Shown here: in pieces, positions 1-5,030 of the stretch
How positions within the stretch are numbered: the first letter of the stretch is position 1
How the letters are laid out: the number at the start of each line of letters is the position of its first letter
Assembly (NCBI GenBank): GCA_023458315.1
Contig: JAEXAH010000065.1
Span: 1 to 5,138, forward strand
DNA from: Pseudomonadota bacterium
GTDB lineage: Bacteria > Pseudomonadota > Alphaproteobacteria > Rhodospirillales > Magnetospirillaceae
Reading direction: 5' to 3'
DNA length: 5,138 nt
Made by a program: the position numbers and the translations under genes
The notes under the pieces: model-generated
Told to the model about the DNA's origin: nothing
Seen by the model: the letters and a program-made list of their open reading frames with translations, nothing else
Database searches by the model: none

Positions 1-108
1 TCCTACGACCAAATCGTCGCCCTCTGCTGCCATGCCTGGAACCGCCTCGTGGACCAACCGTGGAAGATCATGTCCATCGGCCGTCGCCAGTGGGCTCATG
101 GGTTCTGA
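1..108 (+). CDS. IS630-family transposase, C-terminal tail (partial)
   Basis: The frame is open from the first base and ends in TGA at 106-108, giving the last 35 residues of a protein whose start lies outside the window. The tail reads SYDQIVALCCHAWN, a stretch with WKIMSIG, and ends RRQWAHGF. This pattern (a YxxIVxxCCxAWN helix followed by a short I-x-SI-x-x-R-x-WAH end) is what I know from the C-termini of IS630-family DDE transposases in alphaproteobacteria. The DDE catalytic residues would lie upstream, so activity cannot be judged. The length and position suit the natural C-terminus of a complete element, not a truncation. It is the only gene on the plus strand and converges on the nuclease gene at 237-1079. 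The family call rests on recall of the motif and not on an alignment. Confidence 0.75.
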   Translation, partial: SYDQIVALCCHAWNRLVDQPWKIMSIGRRQWAHGF

Positions 109-126
109 TCAATGCAGGTTGGTATA
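1..126 (+). mobile_element. Right end of an IS630-family insertion sequence
   Basis: The transposase tail stops at 108, and within about 20 bases the sequence reaches GGTATAA (121-127). IS630/Tc1-mariner elements insert at TA and duplicate it, and their transposase genes typically end very close to the terminal inverted repeat. One of the TA steps at 123-126 is therefore the likely element boundary. The left end lies outside the window, so the inverted repeat and the TA duplication cannot be confirmed, and the exact edge is inferred. Confidence 0.5.
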
Positions 127-229
127 AACCACAGAGACACAGAGGCACAGAGAGACCTGTACTCGGGGAAACGCACGCGCTTCCCGTCCGGCAGAATCTC
201 TCTGTGCCTCTGTGTCTCTGTGGTGAATA
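123..229. repeat. Palindromic repeat, two perfect 28-bp arms
   Basis: Positions 128-155 and 197-224 are exact reverse complements (28 bp) separated by a 41-base loop (156-196). Allowing two mismatches, the arms extend to 123-155 and 197-229. Each arm contains three tandem 8-bp units of the form ACAGAGNN: on the left ACAGAGAC (131-138), ACAGAGGC (139-146) and ACAGAGAG (147-154). The loop has a different, GC-rich composition. From general experience, CACAGAGAC/ACAGAGGC palindromes are dispersed in many bacterial genomes and often yield spurious translated peptides such as HRDTEAQRD or LCLCVSVV, which appear in open frames here too. It sits between the convergent ends of the IS630 element and the nuclease gene, so its transcript could form a large hairpin acting as a bidirectional 3' structure. 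There is no long T-run, so it is not a classical terminator. Confidence 0.9.
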
Positions 230-236
230 AACTCCC

Positions 237-1079
237 TCACCGCTCCGGCGGACAGGCGATGGCCGCCGGGCGGATTTCCCCCGGCTGATCCATGACATAG
301 CCCGCCACCCCCACATGGTCCGACAGGGTGGTGCGGTAGGTGACGAGGTCGAGGCCGCCGGTATCGCGCGGCTCGGCGGCGAAATCCACCGCCAGGACGG
401 CGCCGTTCCACATGTAATGATCATAGGGCGAGGAATACTCGCCCTTGGCATTCAGGCTGGATTGCACGTTGGGCGCCGCGCGCAGCCCGGCCAGAGTGGC
501 GAAGGCGCGGTCGGTGGCGGGCAGGTTCCAGTCGCCCGCCACCACCACCCGGGCGATGGTCGAGCCGTCGGGCAGCGGCCGCGCCGCGTAATGATCGATG
601 ACCTGGGGCATGGCCGCCACCTCCAGCCGTCGCGGCCCGGCGCCGCCCTTGCCGAACACCGCGTGGATGTCCACCAGCCAGAAGCGGTTGCCGTCCTTGT
701 CCTCCAGCGCCACGGCGAAGGGCGGGCGGGCGAAACGGCCCTCGGTATCGGGATAATCGGCGGAATCCAGGATGCGCGCCGCCCCCTCGCGCACCAGCAC
801 GGCGTAATGCTCGCGGTAGGTGCTTTGGCCCTTGGCGGCGCTGACCGCCACGGCGAAACCGGGCGGCGCCAGCCGGGCCGGTTCCTCGGGGTCCATCACT
901 TCTTGCAGGGCGACCACGTCGTAATCCTGGAAGATCCGGCGAAAGCCCTCGCGCTTGGCGGCGCGGTATTCCGGCTTGCCCTGCCCCAGATGCAGGCCGT
1001 TCTGGGTCAACATGCAGAAATCCGCCCAGGCCGGGGCCGCCATGGCCGCCAATACCGTGGTGAGAAACAGCAGGCGCAT
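237..1079 (-). CDS. Exported DNase I-like endonuclease/exonuclease/phosphatase family protein
   Basis: A 280-residue protein with a signal peptide: MR, a hydrophobic core LLFLTTVLAAMAAPA, and a likely signal peptidase I site after AWA (residues 17-19), so it should act in the periplasm or outside the cell. The mature part carries the full DNase I-fold active site in order: N27 (TQNGL), E60 (ALQEV), E90 in TYREHYAVL, H139 (VDIHA), D183 and N185 (GDWN), D220 (SPYDHY) and D254-H255 (SDHVGV). By family knowledge these bind a divalent metal and cleave phosphodiester bonds. DNase I itself has the matching E39, E78, H134, D168, N170, D212, D251 and H252. The substrate (DNA, RNA or a phospholipid/inositol phosphate) cannot be told from sequence, but the YDH and SDHVGV spacing is DNase-like. 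I chose the ATG at 1079 because it starts the signal peptide directly and has AAGGCGGGAG just upstream. The in-frame ATG at 1118 would add 13 residues ahead of it. Two cysteines (22, 276) near the ends of the mature protein could form a disulfide. Confidence 0.85.
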   Translation of the reverse strand: MRLLFLTTVLAAMAAPAWADFCMLTQNGLHLGQGKPEYRAAKREGFRRIFQDYDVVALQEVMDPEEPARLAPPGFAVAVSAAKGQSTYREHYAVLVREGAARILDSADYPDTEGRFARPPFAVALEDKDGNRFWLVDIHAVFGKGGAGPRRLEVAAMPQVIDHYAARPLPDGSTIARVVVAGDWNLPATDRAFATLAGLRAAPNVQSSLNAKGEYSSPYDHYMWNGAVLAVDFAAEPRDTGGLDLVTYRTTLSDHVGVAGYVMDQPGEIRPAAIACPPER

Positions 1080-1164
1080 TTCTCCCGCCTTGATTGGTAA
1101 ACACATCAGGAACGACACTACCCGAAATTAGCGGACATATCCATGGTATGCGGCATCCTGGGCA

Positions 1165-1206
1165 ACAAAAAGGCAACAGCCCCTCTGCCACATGGGCAGA
1201 GGGGCT
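1165..1206 (-). terminator. Rho-independent-like terminator after the flavodoxin gene
   Basis: Positions 1178-1189 and 1195-1206 form a perfect 12-bp stem (AGCCCCTCTGCC) with a 5-base loop. Read on the minus strand the stem begins 26 bases past the flavodoxin stop codon and is followed by GTTGCC and then a TTTTT run (plus-strand A-run 1167-1171). The six bases between stem and T-run make it less than ideal, but position and stem strength fit termination of the regulator-flavodoxin unit before the nuclease gene. Confidence 0.65.
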
Positions 1207-1231
1207 GCGCGAGGCAACAAGGGGACGGAAA

Positions 1232-1804
1232 TTACTTGCCGCGCAGCCAGCGCGCGGCGGCCTCGGCGACGCGTTCGCCCAGCCGTTCGGCGGTCTTGCG
1301 GTCGGAATGGGGCGGCGCCACGTCGGGGCCTTCGTCGGCATTGGCCTGGGCCATGGCGCCCAGGAAGCTGCCCAGGCGGTTCAAATCCTCGACGCTGCCC
1401 TTGGAATTGTTGTTGCCCGGCAGCAAGTCGTTGCCCACCCACAGCATGCCGTGCTGGGCGGCGAACACCGCCAACTGGATCAGGGTGTTCAGCTTGTCGC
1501 CGCTTTGGCTGGCCGACACGGTGAACCCGGCGGCCAGCTTGTCCTTCCAGCCGCGGCCGTACCAAATCTTCGAGGTGGCTTCCATGAATTCATGGAACTT
1601 GGCGGTGGCCGAGCCCATGTAGGTGGGCGATCCGAAGATGATGGCGTCGGCGGCGTCCAGAATGGCCGCCTTGGCCTCGGCCTCGTCCACCGGCACCAGA
1701 TGCACCTCGGTGCCGGTCACGCGGGCGGCGCCCACCGCCACCGATTGCGCCACGACGGCGGTGTGGCCGTAGCCGGAATGATAAACGACGGCGATGCTCG
1801 GCAT
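1232..1804 (-). CDS. WrbA-like flavodoxin-family NAD(P)H oxidoreductase
   Basis: A 190-residue cytosolic flavodoxin-fold protein, close to the ~200 residues usual for WrbA-type NAD(P)H:quinone oxidoreductases. Strand 1 (SIAVVYHS) leads into an FMN phosphate loop SGYGHT (residues 10-15). The second FMN loop is GSPTYMGS (58-65), where WrbA proteins have GTPTRFG, and the third is SASQSGDK (97-104), where WrbA has a glycine-rich STGTGGGQE-type loop. It thus belongs to the family but has divergent cofactor loops and may differ from true WrbA in nucleotide use. By family knowledge such enzymes bind FMN and reduce quinones or related electrophiles by two electrons. The start at 1804 is supported by AGGAGA (1811-1816) six bases upstream. 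It follows the Rrf2 regulator by 63 bp on the same strand, so co-transcription and control by that regulator are likely. The tail (NADEGPDVAPP to the end) is polar and helical. No cysteine is present. Confidence 0.85.
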   Translation of the reverse strand: MPSIAVVYHSGYGHTAVVAQSVAVGAARVTGTEVHLVPVDEAEAKAAILDAADAIIFGSPTYMGSATAKFHEFMEATSKIWYGRGWKDKLAAGFTVSASQSGDKLNTLIQLAVFAAQHGMLWVGNDLLPGNNNSKGSVEDLNRLGSFLGAMAQANADEGPDVAPPHSDRKTAERLGERVAEAAARWLRGK

Positions 1805-1810
1805 GCAGAC

Positions 1811-1816
1811 TCTCCT
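1811..1816 (-). promoter_or_regulatory. Ribosome binding site of the flavodoxin gene
   Basis: Read on the minus strand this is AGGAGA, six bases ahead of the ATG at 1802-1804. It fixes the start codon and contrasts with the regulator gene upstream, which has no such site. Confidence 0.75.
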
Positions 1817-1827
1817 GTAATCGTAGG

Positions 1828-1840
1828 TGTTACCGTTACA
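1828..1840. promoter_or_regulatory. Candidate operator ahead of the flavodoxin gene
   Basis: A 13-base imperfect palindrome of the form TGTtAC-c-GTtACA, which can also be seen as two direct copies of GTTAC (1829-1833 and 1835-1839) one base apart. The same GTAAC/GTTAC half-sites occur in the regulator promoter at 2300-2316. Its place between the Rrf2 gene and the flavodoxin RBS suits a regulatory site. Binding by the Rrf2 protein is inferred from the shared motif and neighbourhood only, and no convincing -35/-10 pair is visible beside it. Confidence 0.4.
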
Positions 1841-1867
1841 TTAAAAGGCAAAAAAATACCTGTTCCT

Positions 1868-2290
1868 TCAGCCTTCGGCTCGAAGCTGCGCCACCACTTC
1901 CGACAACAGGGTGGTGGCCAGCACCGCCTCGCGCGCCGCTTCCGCCCGGTCAATCACCCGCATCAGCACCGGCTGGATATTGCGTCCCACCGGGCATTTC
2001 GGGTTGGGCGGCTGGTGATGCAGCGCCGGAGCCTCGTCCTCCTCGACCGCGCGGGCGATGTCGAGCAGGGTGATGTCCTGGGGCCGCCGGGCCAGCAGCG
2101 AACCGCCGGTACTGCCGCGCAGCGACCGCACCAGACCGGCCTTGGCCAAGGCCGACAACAGGCGGCGGATGACCACGGGATTGGTGTTGACGCTGCCTGC
2201 GATCCATTCGGACGTCGCCGGTTCGTCGCCGTTCATGGCAAGGACGGCGGCGATGTGGACGGCAACGGCGAAGCGACAGTTCCTGGCCAT
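1868..2290 (-). CDS. Rrf2-family transcriptional regulator
   Basis: A 140-residue winged helix-turn-helix regulator of the Rrf2 family, close to the usual ~140-150 residues. The N-terminus RFAVAVHIAAVLA is the typical first helix. The helix-turn-helix spans about 26-57 (TSEWIAG, then NPVVIRRLLSALAKAGLV). The wing and following signature are RGSTGGSLLARRP and ITLLDIARAVE (58-83). It lacks the three-cysteine Fe-S cluster motif of IscR and NsrR: the only cysteines are C5 and C99, the latter in NPKCPVGRNIQ. That single-cysteine motif is typical of the YwnA-like branch, so a thiol switch or small-molecule sensing is more likely than a 2Fe-2S cluster. It lies first in a unit with the flavodoxin gene 63 bp downstream, suggesting it represses that oxidoreductase in response to quinones or other electrophiles (inference). 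The ATG at 2290 gives the standard family N-terminus but has no Shine-Dalgarno sequence; see the promoter entry. Confidence 0.88.
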   Translation of the reverse strand: MARNCRFAVAVHIAAVLAMNGDEPATSEWIAGSVNTNPVVIRRLLSALAKAGLVRSLRGSTGGSLLARRPQDITLLDIARAVEEDEAPALHHQPPNPKCPVGRNIQPVLMRVIDRAEAAREAVLATTLLSEVVAQLRAEG

Positions 2291-2296
2291 GGCGTC

Positions 2297-2325
2297 AACG
2301 TAACGGCATCAGTTACAGATGTCAA
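2297..2325 (-). promoter_or_regulatory. Promoter of the Rrf2 regulator gene
   Basis: On the minus strand a perfect TTGACA (2320-2325) is followed, after a 17-base spacer, by TACGTT (2297-2302; three of six match TATAAT, including the first A and last T). Transcription would begin about seven bases further on, at or within a base or two of the ATG at 2290, which points to a leaderless or nearly leaderless message. The -35 is strong and the -10 is weak. Confidence 0.5.
2300..2316. promoter_or_regulatory. Candidate Rrf2 operator in the regulator promoter
   Basis: An inverted repeat GTAAC-N7-GTTAC (2300-2304 and 2312-2316) lies across the spacer and -10 region of the regulator promoter, where a bound repressor would block RNA polymerase. 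The same half-sites recur ahead of the flavodoxin gene at 1828-1840. Autoregulation is common among Rrf2 proteins; its use here is inferred. Confidence 0.45.
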
Positions 2326-2337
2326 GGATTGGGCATG

Positions 2338-2368
2338 AAAAAGCCCCCGCCGACAAACGGCGGGGGCT
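2338..2368 (-). terminator. Rho-independent terminator of trxA
   Basis: A perfect 11-bp stem AGCCCCCGCCG (2342-2352 with 2358-2368), a 5-base loop, and on the minus strand an immediate T-run (plus-strand A-run 2338-2342). It begins 16 bases after the trxA stop codon and ends just before the regulator promoter, separating the two units. Confidence 0.93.
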
Positions 2369-2384
2369 GATCCGGGAATCCGCC

Positions 2385-2699
2385 TTACAGGCTGGACTCG
2401 ACCCATTCATACAGCTTGCTCTTGGGCAGGGCGCCGATCTTGGTCGCCGCCACCTGGCCGCCCTTGAACACCATCAGGGTCGGGATGCCGCGCACGCCGT
2501 ACTTGCCCGGGGTGCCGGGGTTTTCGTCGATGTTCAGCTTGACCACCGTGACCCGGCCTTCCAGGTCCTTGGACAGATCCTCCAGCGCCGGGGCGATCTG
2601 GCGGCAGGGGCCGCACCATTCGGCCCAGAAATCGACCAGCACCGGGCCGGAAGCTTGCAGCACCTCGGCTTCGAAGGTCGCATCGGTCACATTCTTCAT
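2385..2699 (-). CDS. trxA: Thioredoxin
   Basis: A 104-residue single-domain thioredoxin, normal in length for TrxA. The redox-active site is WCGPC (residues 28-32, C29 and C32) preceded by VDFWAE with the buried aspartate D23. The cis-proline before the final strands is in GIPTL (P73), and the family pattern VVKLNIDENP and FKGG is intact. It reduces protein disulfides in the cytosol using electrons from thioredoxin reductase (TrxB), for example for ribonucleotide reductase, methionine sulfoxide reductase and peroxiredoxins. The ATG at 2699 has AAGGAT about seven bases upstream. It is a monocistronic unit with its own promoter (2775-2803) and terminator (2338-2368). The next gene in the same direction encodes a possible redox-responsive Rrf2 regulator. 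Confidence 0.97.
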   Translation of the reverse strand: MKNVTDATFEAEVLQASGPVLVDFWAEWCGPCRQIAPALEDLSKDLEGRVTVVKLNIDENPGTPGKYGVRGIPTLMVFKGGQVAATKIGALPKSKLYEWVESSL

Positions 2700-2774
2700 C
2701 GCCAGTATCCTTGCTCCGTGATCGAAGGGAGGGGGCCAGCACCACGCGGCGGGCGCCCTGCGGAATTGGGGGTT

Positions 2775-2803
2775 ACTCTAGAAAGGCCGGCCCCGGGCGT
2801 CAA
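2775..2803 (-). promoter_or_regulatory. Promoter of trxA
   Basis: On the minus strand TTGACG (2798-2803, five of six consensus) and TAGAGT (2775-2780, four of six) are separated by exactly 17 bases. Transcription would start near 2768, leaving a leader of roughly 68 bases before the trxA ATG. I see no obvious structured regulator in that leader. Confidence 0.6.
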
Positions 2804-2891
2804 GGCGGGCCGGCACAGACCTGCCCCGCCCGACCGGAGCGCGGTCCGTCGCATATGGGGGACGCCGCCGGGTTTCGCCAGGGGGAAAACG

Positions 2892-2921
2892 AAAAACCCC
2901 CGGGGTTGCCCCCGGGGGTTT
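2892..2921 (-). terminator. Rho-independent terminator of the HU gene
   Basis: A 12-bp perfect stem (2894-2905 AAACCCCCGGGG with 2910-2921) closes a 4-base loop and runs on the minus strand into TTTTT (plus-strand A-run 2892-2896). It begins 22 bases after the HU stop codon. The other face ends TTTCTC, so any plus-strand termination would be weaker. Confidence 0.93.
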
Positions 2922-2943
2922 CTCAGCGCTCATGATCCCAGGA

Positions 2944-3219
2944 TCAGCCGTTGACGGCTTCCTTGAGGCCCTTGCCGGCCGAGAACTTCGGCTGCTTGGA
3001 GGCCGGGATCTGGATCTTTTCGCCGGTGCGGGGGTTGCGGCCCTCGGAGGCGGCGCGGGAGGCCACCGAGAAGGAGCCGAAACCGACCAGGCGAACCTCG
3101 TCGCCGCCCTTCAGCGCAGCGGTGATCGCCTCGAACACACCCTCGACGGCCTTTTCGGCGTCGGCCTTGGTCAGGCCGGAGAGCTCGGCAACGCGCGAAA
3201 CCAGGTCAGCCTTGTTCAT
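2944..3219 (-). CDS. hup: Histone-like DNA-binding protein HU
   Basis: A 91-residue HU/IHF-family protein of the usual ~90 residues. The helical dimerisation half begins MNKADLVSRVAELSGLTKADA. The family signature GFGSFSV (46-52) is followed by the DNA-gripping beta arm SEGRNPRTGEKIQIPA with the intercalating proline P63, and the C-terminal PKFSAGKGLKEAV helix. HU binds and bends DNA without strict sequence preference and compacts the nucleoid as a homo- or heterodimer. RNPRTGE with IPASKQPKF is typical of HU and not of IHF subunits, but an alpha/beta subtype cannot be assigned from one gene. The ATG at 3219 is fixed by the conserved N-terminus. The nearest Shine-Dalgarno-like element, AGGGGA, sits about 10-11 bases upstream, further than ideal. 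A strong terminator follows. It stands 101 bases downstream of the 569-residue gene, with no clear terminator between them. Confidence 0.97.
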   Translation of the reverse strand: MNKADLVSRVAELSGLTKADAEKAVEGVFEAITAALKGGDEVRLVGFGSFSVASRAASEGRNPRTGEKIQIPASKQPKFSAGKGLKEAVNG

Positions 3220-3272
3220 CGGTCTTTAATCCCCTGAAAGTGTGAAATCCATTCGGACCCATCCGTACCCCC

Positions 3273-3301
3273 CAATTGCCAGACCCCCATGCGCCCGTCA
3301 A
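3273..3301 (-). promoter_or_regulatory. Possible promoter of the HU gene
   Basis: On the minus strand TTGACG (3296-3301), the same -35 as at trxA, lies about 77 bases ahead of the HU start. At the 17-base spacing the -10 would be CAATTG (3273-3278), a poor match, so only the -35 half is persuasive. HU is normally abundant, so a promoter of its own is expected in this 101-bp gap. Confidence 0.3.
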
Positions 3302-3320
3302 TGGCAGAAATGCAGGGATC

Positions 3321-5030
3321 TCAGCGAAAACCCGTTTCTACTAACAGGCGATGAAACTCGCGCAGGTGTTTTTCGGCCTCGCCGGGGCGGGGAATGCTGG
3401 CCAGGAACTTCTCTTCGAATTGCGGCTGGCGCAGGTGCTCGATCACCCTGGCCCGAGCCAAATTCAACGACTTACCCTCGATCAGCACGCCGGAGCCGCA
3501 GAATTTGATCAACCGGATGGCGCGCAGGGCCAGGGGGTCGTCGGGCTTGTCGATCTTCTCGATCACCCCTTCGTCCACCAGATAGGCGGCCAGGGTATCA
3601 TCCACATGGCCCGCCAGGTCGCGGCGCAGATCGGCGTCGATGTGGTCGGCGGCCAGCAGGGCGCGGTTGGCGGCGGCCAGCCCGGCCATGCGTTCCGGCG
3701 GCGGCAGGCGCAGCGGCACCCAGGCATCGATGCCGACGGCGCCGCGCACGCGGGCGGCCAGCAGGTCGGTCAGGGCGCGGCCCATGCCCTGGCCCACCGG
3801 CGCCGTGGCCAGGGCCAGCAGGAACTGCACGCGGTGGACGTTGTCGGCCAGGGCCGACAGGGTCAGATCCACCGCCTGCCCGGCACCGACCGAGCCGAGA
3901 TGGGCGTGGATGCGCCCGACCCGGTGCACCAGCGCCTCGGCACTGTCGCCGCCGCCCAGCACGCCGCGATGGCCGACCAGCCGGTGCATGACCTTGTGAC
4001 AGACCTCGGATTCCTGTTTCGGCTCGTTGCGCGACAACGGATTCTGGCCGCCCAGTTCGCGGGTGACGCGGGCCAGCAGCACCGAACGCGCCTGGGGCAG
4101 CGACCCGGCGGCGAACAGCCCGTTGAGACCGTTGAAGGTTTCCGGGGCGAATTTGGCGGATTGGGCCTTGCCCTCGGCCAGATCGGCCAGGGCGCACAGC
4201 GCCGCCCCCAGATTGGCCTGATAGCCCAGCAGATCCTGGATCAGTTGCGCGGAATTCAGGATGTCGGCGACGATGCCGTCCATCAGCGCCAGCGCCGCCC
4301 CGGCCTGCGCCCCCATCCCCGCCGCCTCGGCCGCCCAGGCCAGCACGATGTCCAGCTTGCCCAGCCACGACCGGCTTTCCAGCAGGCGCAGGGCCATCAG
4401 GGACAGGCACAGATAGGGATGCTCGTCGCCGCCCTTCTCGACGCCCTTCAGCACCTCGGCGAAGGTCTTGGGCACGGCGGGCTTGGTGGCGGCGAACTTG
4501 CGTGCCCGCGCCGTGCCCTCGTCCCACATGCGCGACAGGAAATCGCGCCGCGCCTTGCCGTCCTCGCCGGTGGCGGCGGCCTGAAGGGTGGCGACGCGGT
4601 CGATGGCCGAGAACAGCAGCGTGCCCCGATCGCCGAACCGCTTCAACTCGGCGGCGCTGTGCAGCAATTCGCTGGGGCTGACCACCACGTCGTCCAGGTA
4701 TTTGCGCGCCAGCCGCCCCAGGGTCAGGCGGGCGTCCAGGCCGTAGAAATCGCCCAGGGCGCGGCAGACCGGCGCCTCCTTGACCGGCGACAGCGAGATG
4801 TCGGCGCCACCCGATTTGGGCGTCGCCGTCTTTTCCTGGATCACCGTTTCCTTGTGCAGCCCGTCGGCGCCGCGACGGTCGCGCACCACCCGCACCGCCG
4901 CGTGGTTGCCCTTTTGCAGCAAATTGTCGGCGAACGCCTTGGCCTTGGCCTCGTCGGTGGCGAATTCCGCCACCACCCAATGCTTGTCGGTCAGCACCTG
5001 GATTTCGAAGGAGACATTGGGCGGGCTCAT
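3321..5030 (-). CDS. Conserved-type hypothetical protein, 569 residues, helix-rich
   Basis: I do not recognise a characterised family. The N-terminus (about residues 7-50) looks like a small alpha/beta module: a strand FEIQVL, HWVVAEF, a helix DEAKAKAFADNLLQK, and a strand AAVRVVRD. This kind of leading segment I loosely associate with alphaproteobacterial hypothetical proteins; it resembles a compact ligand- or protein-binding unit more than an enzyme domain. A charged, Lys/Glu-rich linker (51-85) leads to a long alanine/leucine-rich helical body (about 86-569) without membrane segments or signal peptide, so it should be cytosolic. Charged helices such as residues 530-563 are amphipathic. 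Five scattered cysteines (89, 208, 279, 344, 511) show no metal-site spacing, and no nucleotide-binding or catalytic motif is evident. The ATG at 5030 is well supported by GGAGGT six bases upstream inside the preceding gene and by the ATGA overlap, so it is probably made together with that gene's product as part of an operon. It could be a scaffold or regulatory partner; this is a guess. Confidence 0.8.
   Translation of the reverse strand: MSPPNVSFEIQVLTDKHWVVAEFATDEAKAKAFADNLLQKGNHAAVRVVRDRRGADGLHKETVIQEKTATPKSGGADISLSPVKEAPVCRALGDFYGLDARLTLGRLARKYLDDVVVSPSELLHSAAELKRFGDRGTLLFSAIDRVATLQAAATGEDGKARRDFLSRMWDEGTARARKFAATKPAVPKTFAEVLKGVEKGGDEHPYLCLSLMALRLLESRSWLGKLDIVLAWAAEAAGMGAQAGAALALMDGIVADILNSAQLIQDLLGYQANLGAALCALADLAEGKAQSAKFAPETFNGLNGLFAAGSLPQARSVLLARVTRELGGQNPLSRNEPKQESEVCHKVMHRLVGHRGVLGGGDSAEALVHRVGRIHAHLGSVGAGQAVDLTLSALADNVHRVQFLLALATAPVGQGMGRALTDLLAARVRGAVGIDAWVPLRLPPPERMAGLAAANRALLAADHIDADLRRDLAGHVDDTLAAYLVDEGVIEKIDKPDDPLALRAIRLIKFCGSGVLIEGKSLNLARARVIEHLRQPQFEEKFLASIPRPGEAEKHLREFHRLLVETGFR

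Noticed and set aside
128..224. Possible CRISPR or riboswitch
   Set aside because: There are only two arms, in inverted orientation, with one loop; no spaced direct repeats and no aptamer-like conserved core.
109..451. Small open frames across the palindromic repeat
   Set aside because: Their residues (HRDTEAQRD, LCLCVSVV type) are the translated octamer repeat, a known source of spurious hypothetical proteins.
315..1100. A 261-codon open frame on the plus strand
   Set aside because: It is the antisense of the nuclease gene, whose signal peptide and complete active site establish the minus strand as the coding strand.
1080..1164. Promoter for the nuclease gene
   Set aside because: On the minus strand TTGCCC followed by GATATG or nearby TAATTT can be pointed to, but spacing and matches are poor, so no specific site is supportable.
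1868..2290. Assigning the regulator as IscR or NsrR
   Set aside because: The three clustered cysteines that ligate the Fe-S cluster in those proteins are absent; only C5 and C99 are present.
1094..2338. A 414-codon open frame on the plus strand
   Set aside because: It runs antisense through the flavodoxin and Rrf2 genes, both with clear family motifs on the minus strand, and its product is a His/Gly/Arg-rich composition typical of a high-GC shadow frame.
2700..2943. A small gene in the gap between trxA and HU
   Set aside because: Open frames there cross the HU terminator and the trxA promoter and have no ribosome binding site; the gap is accounted for by those regulatory elements.
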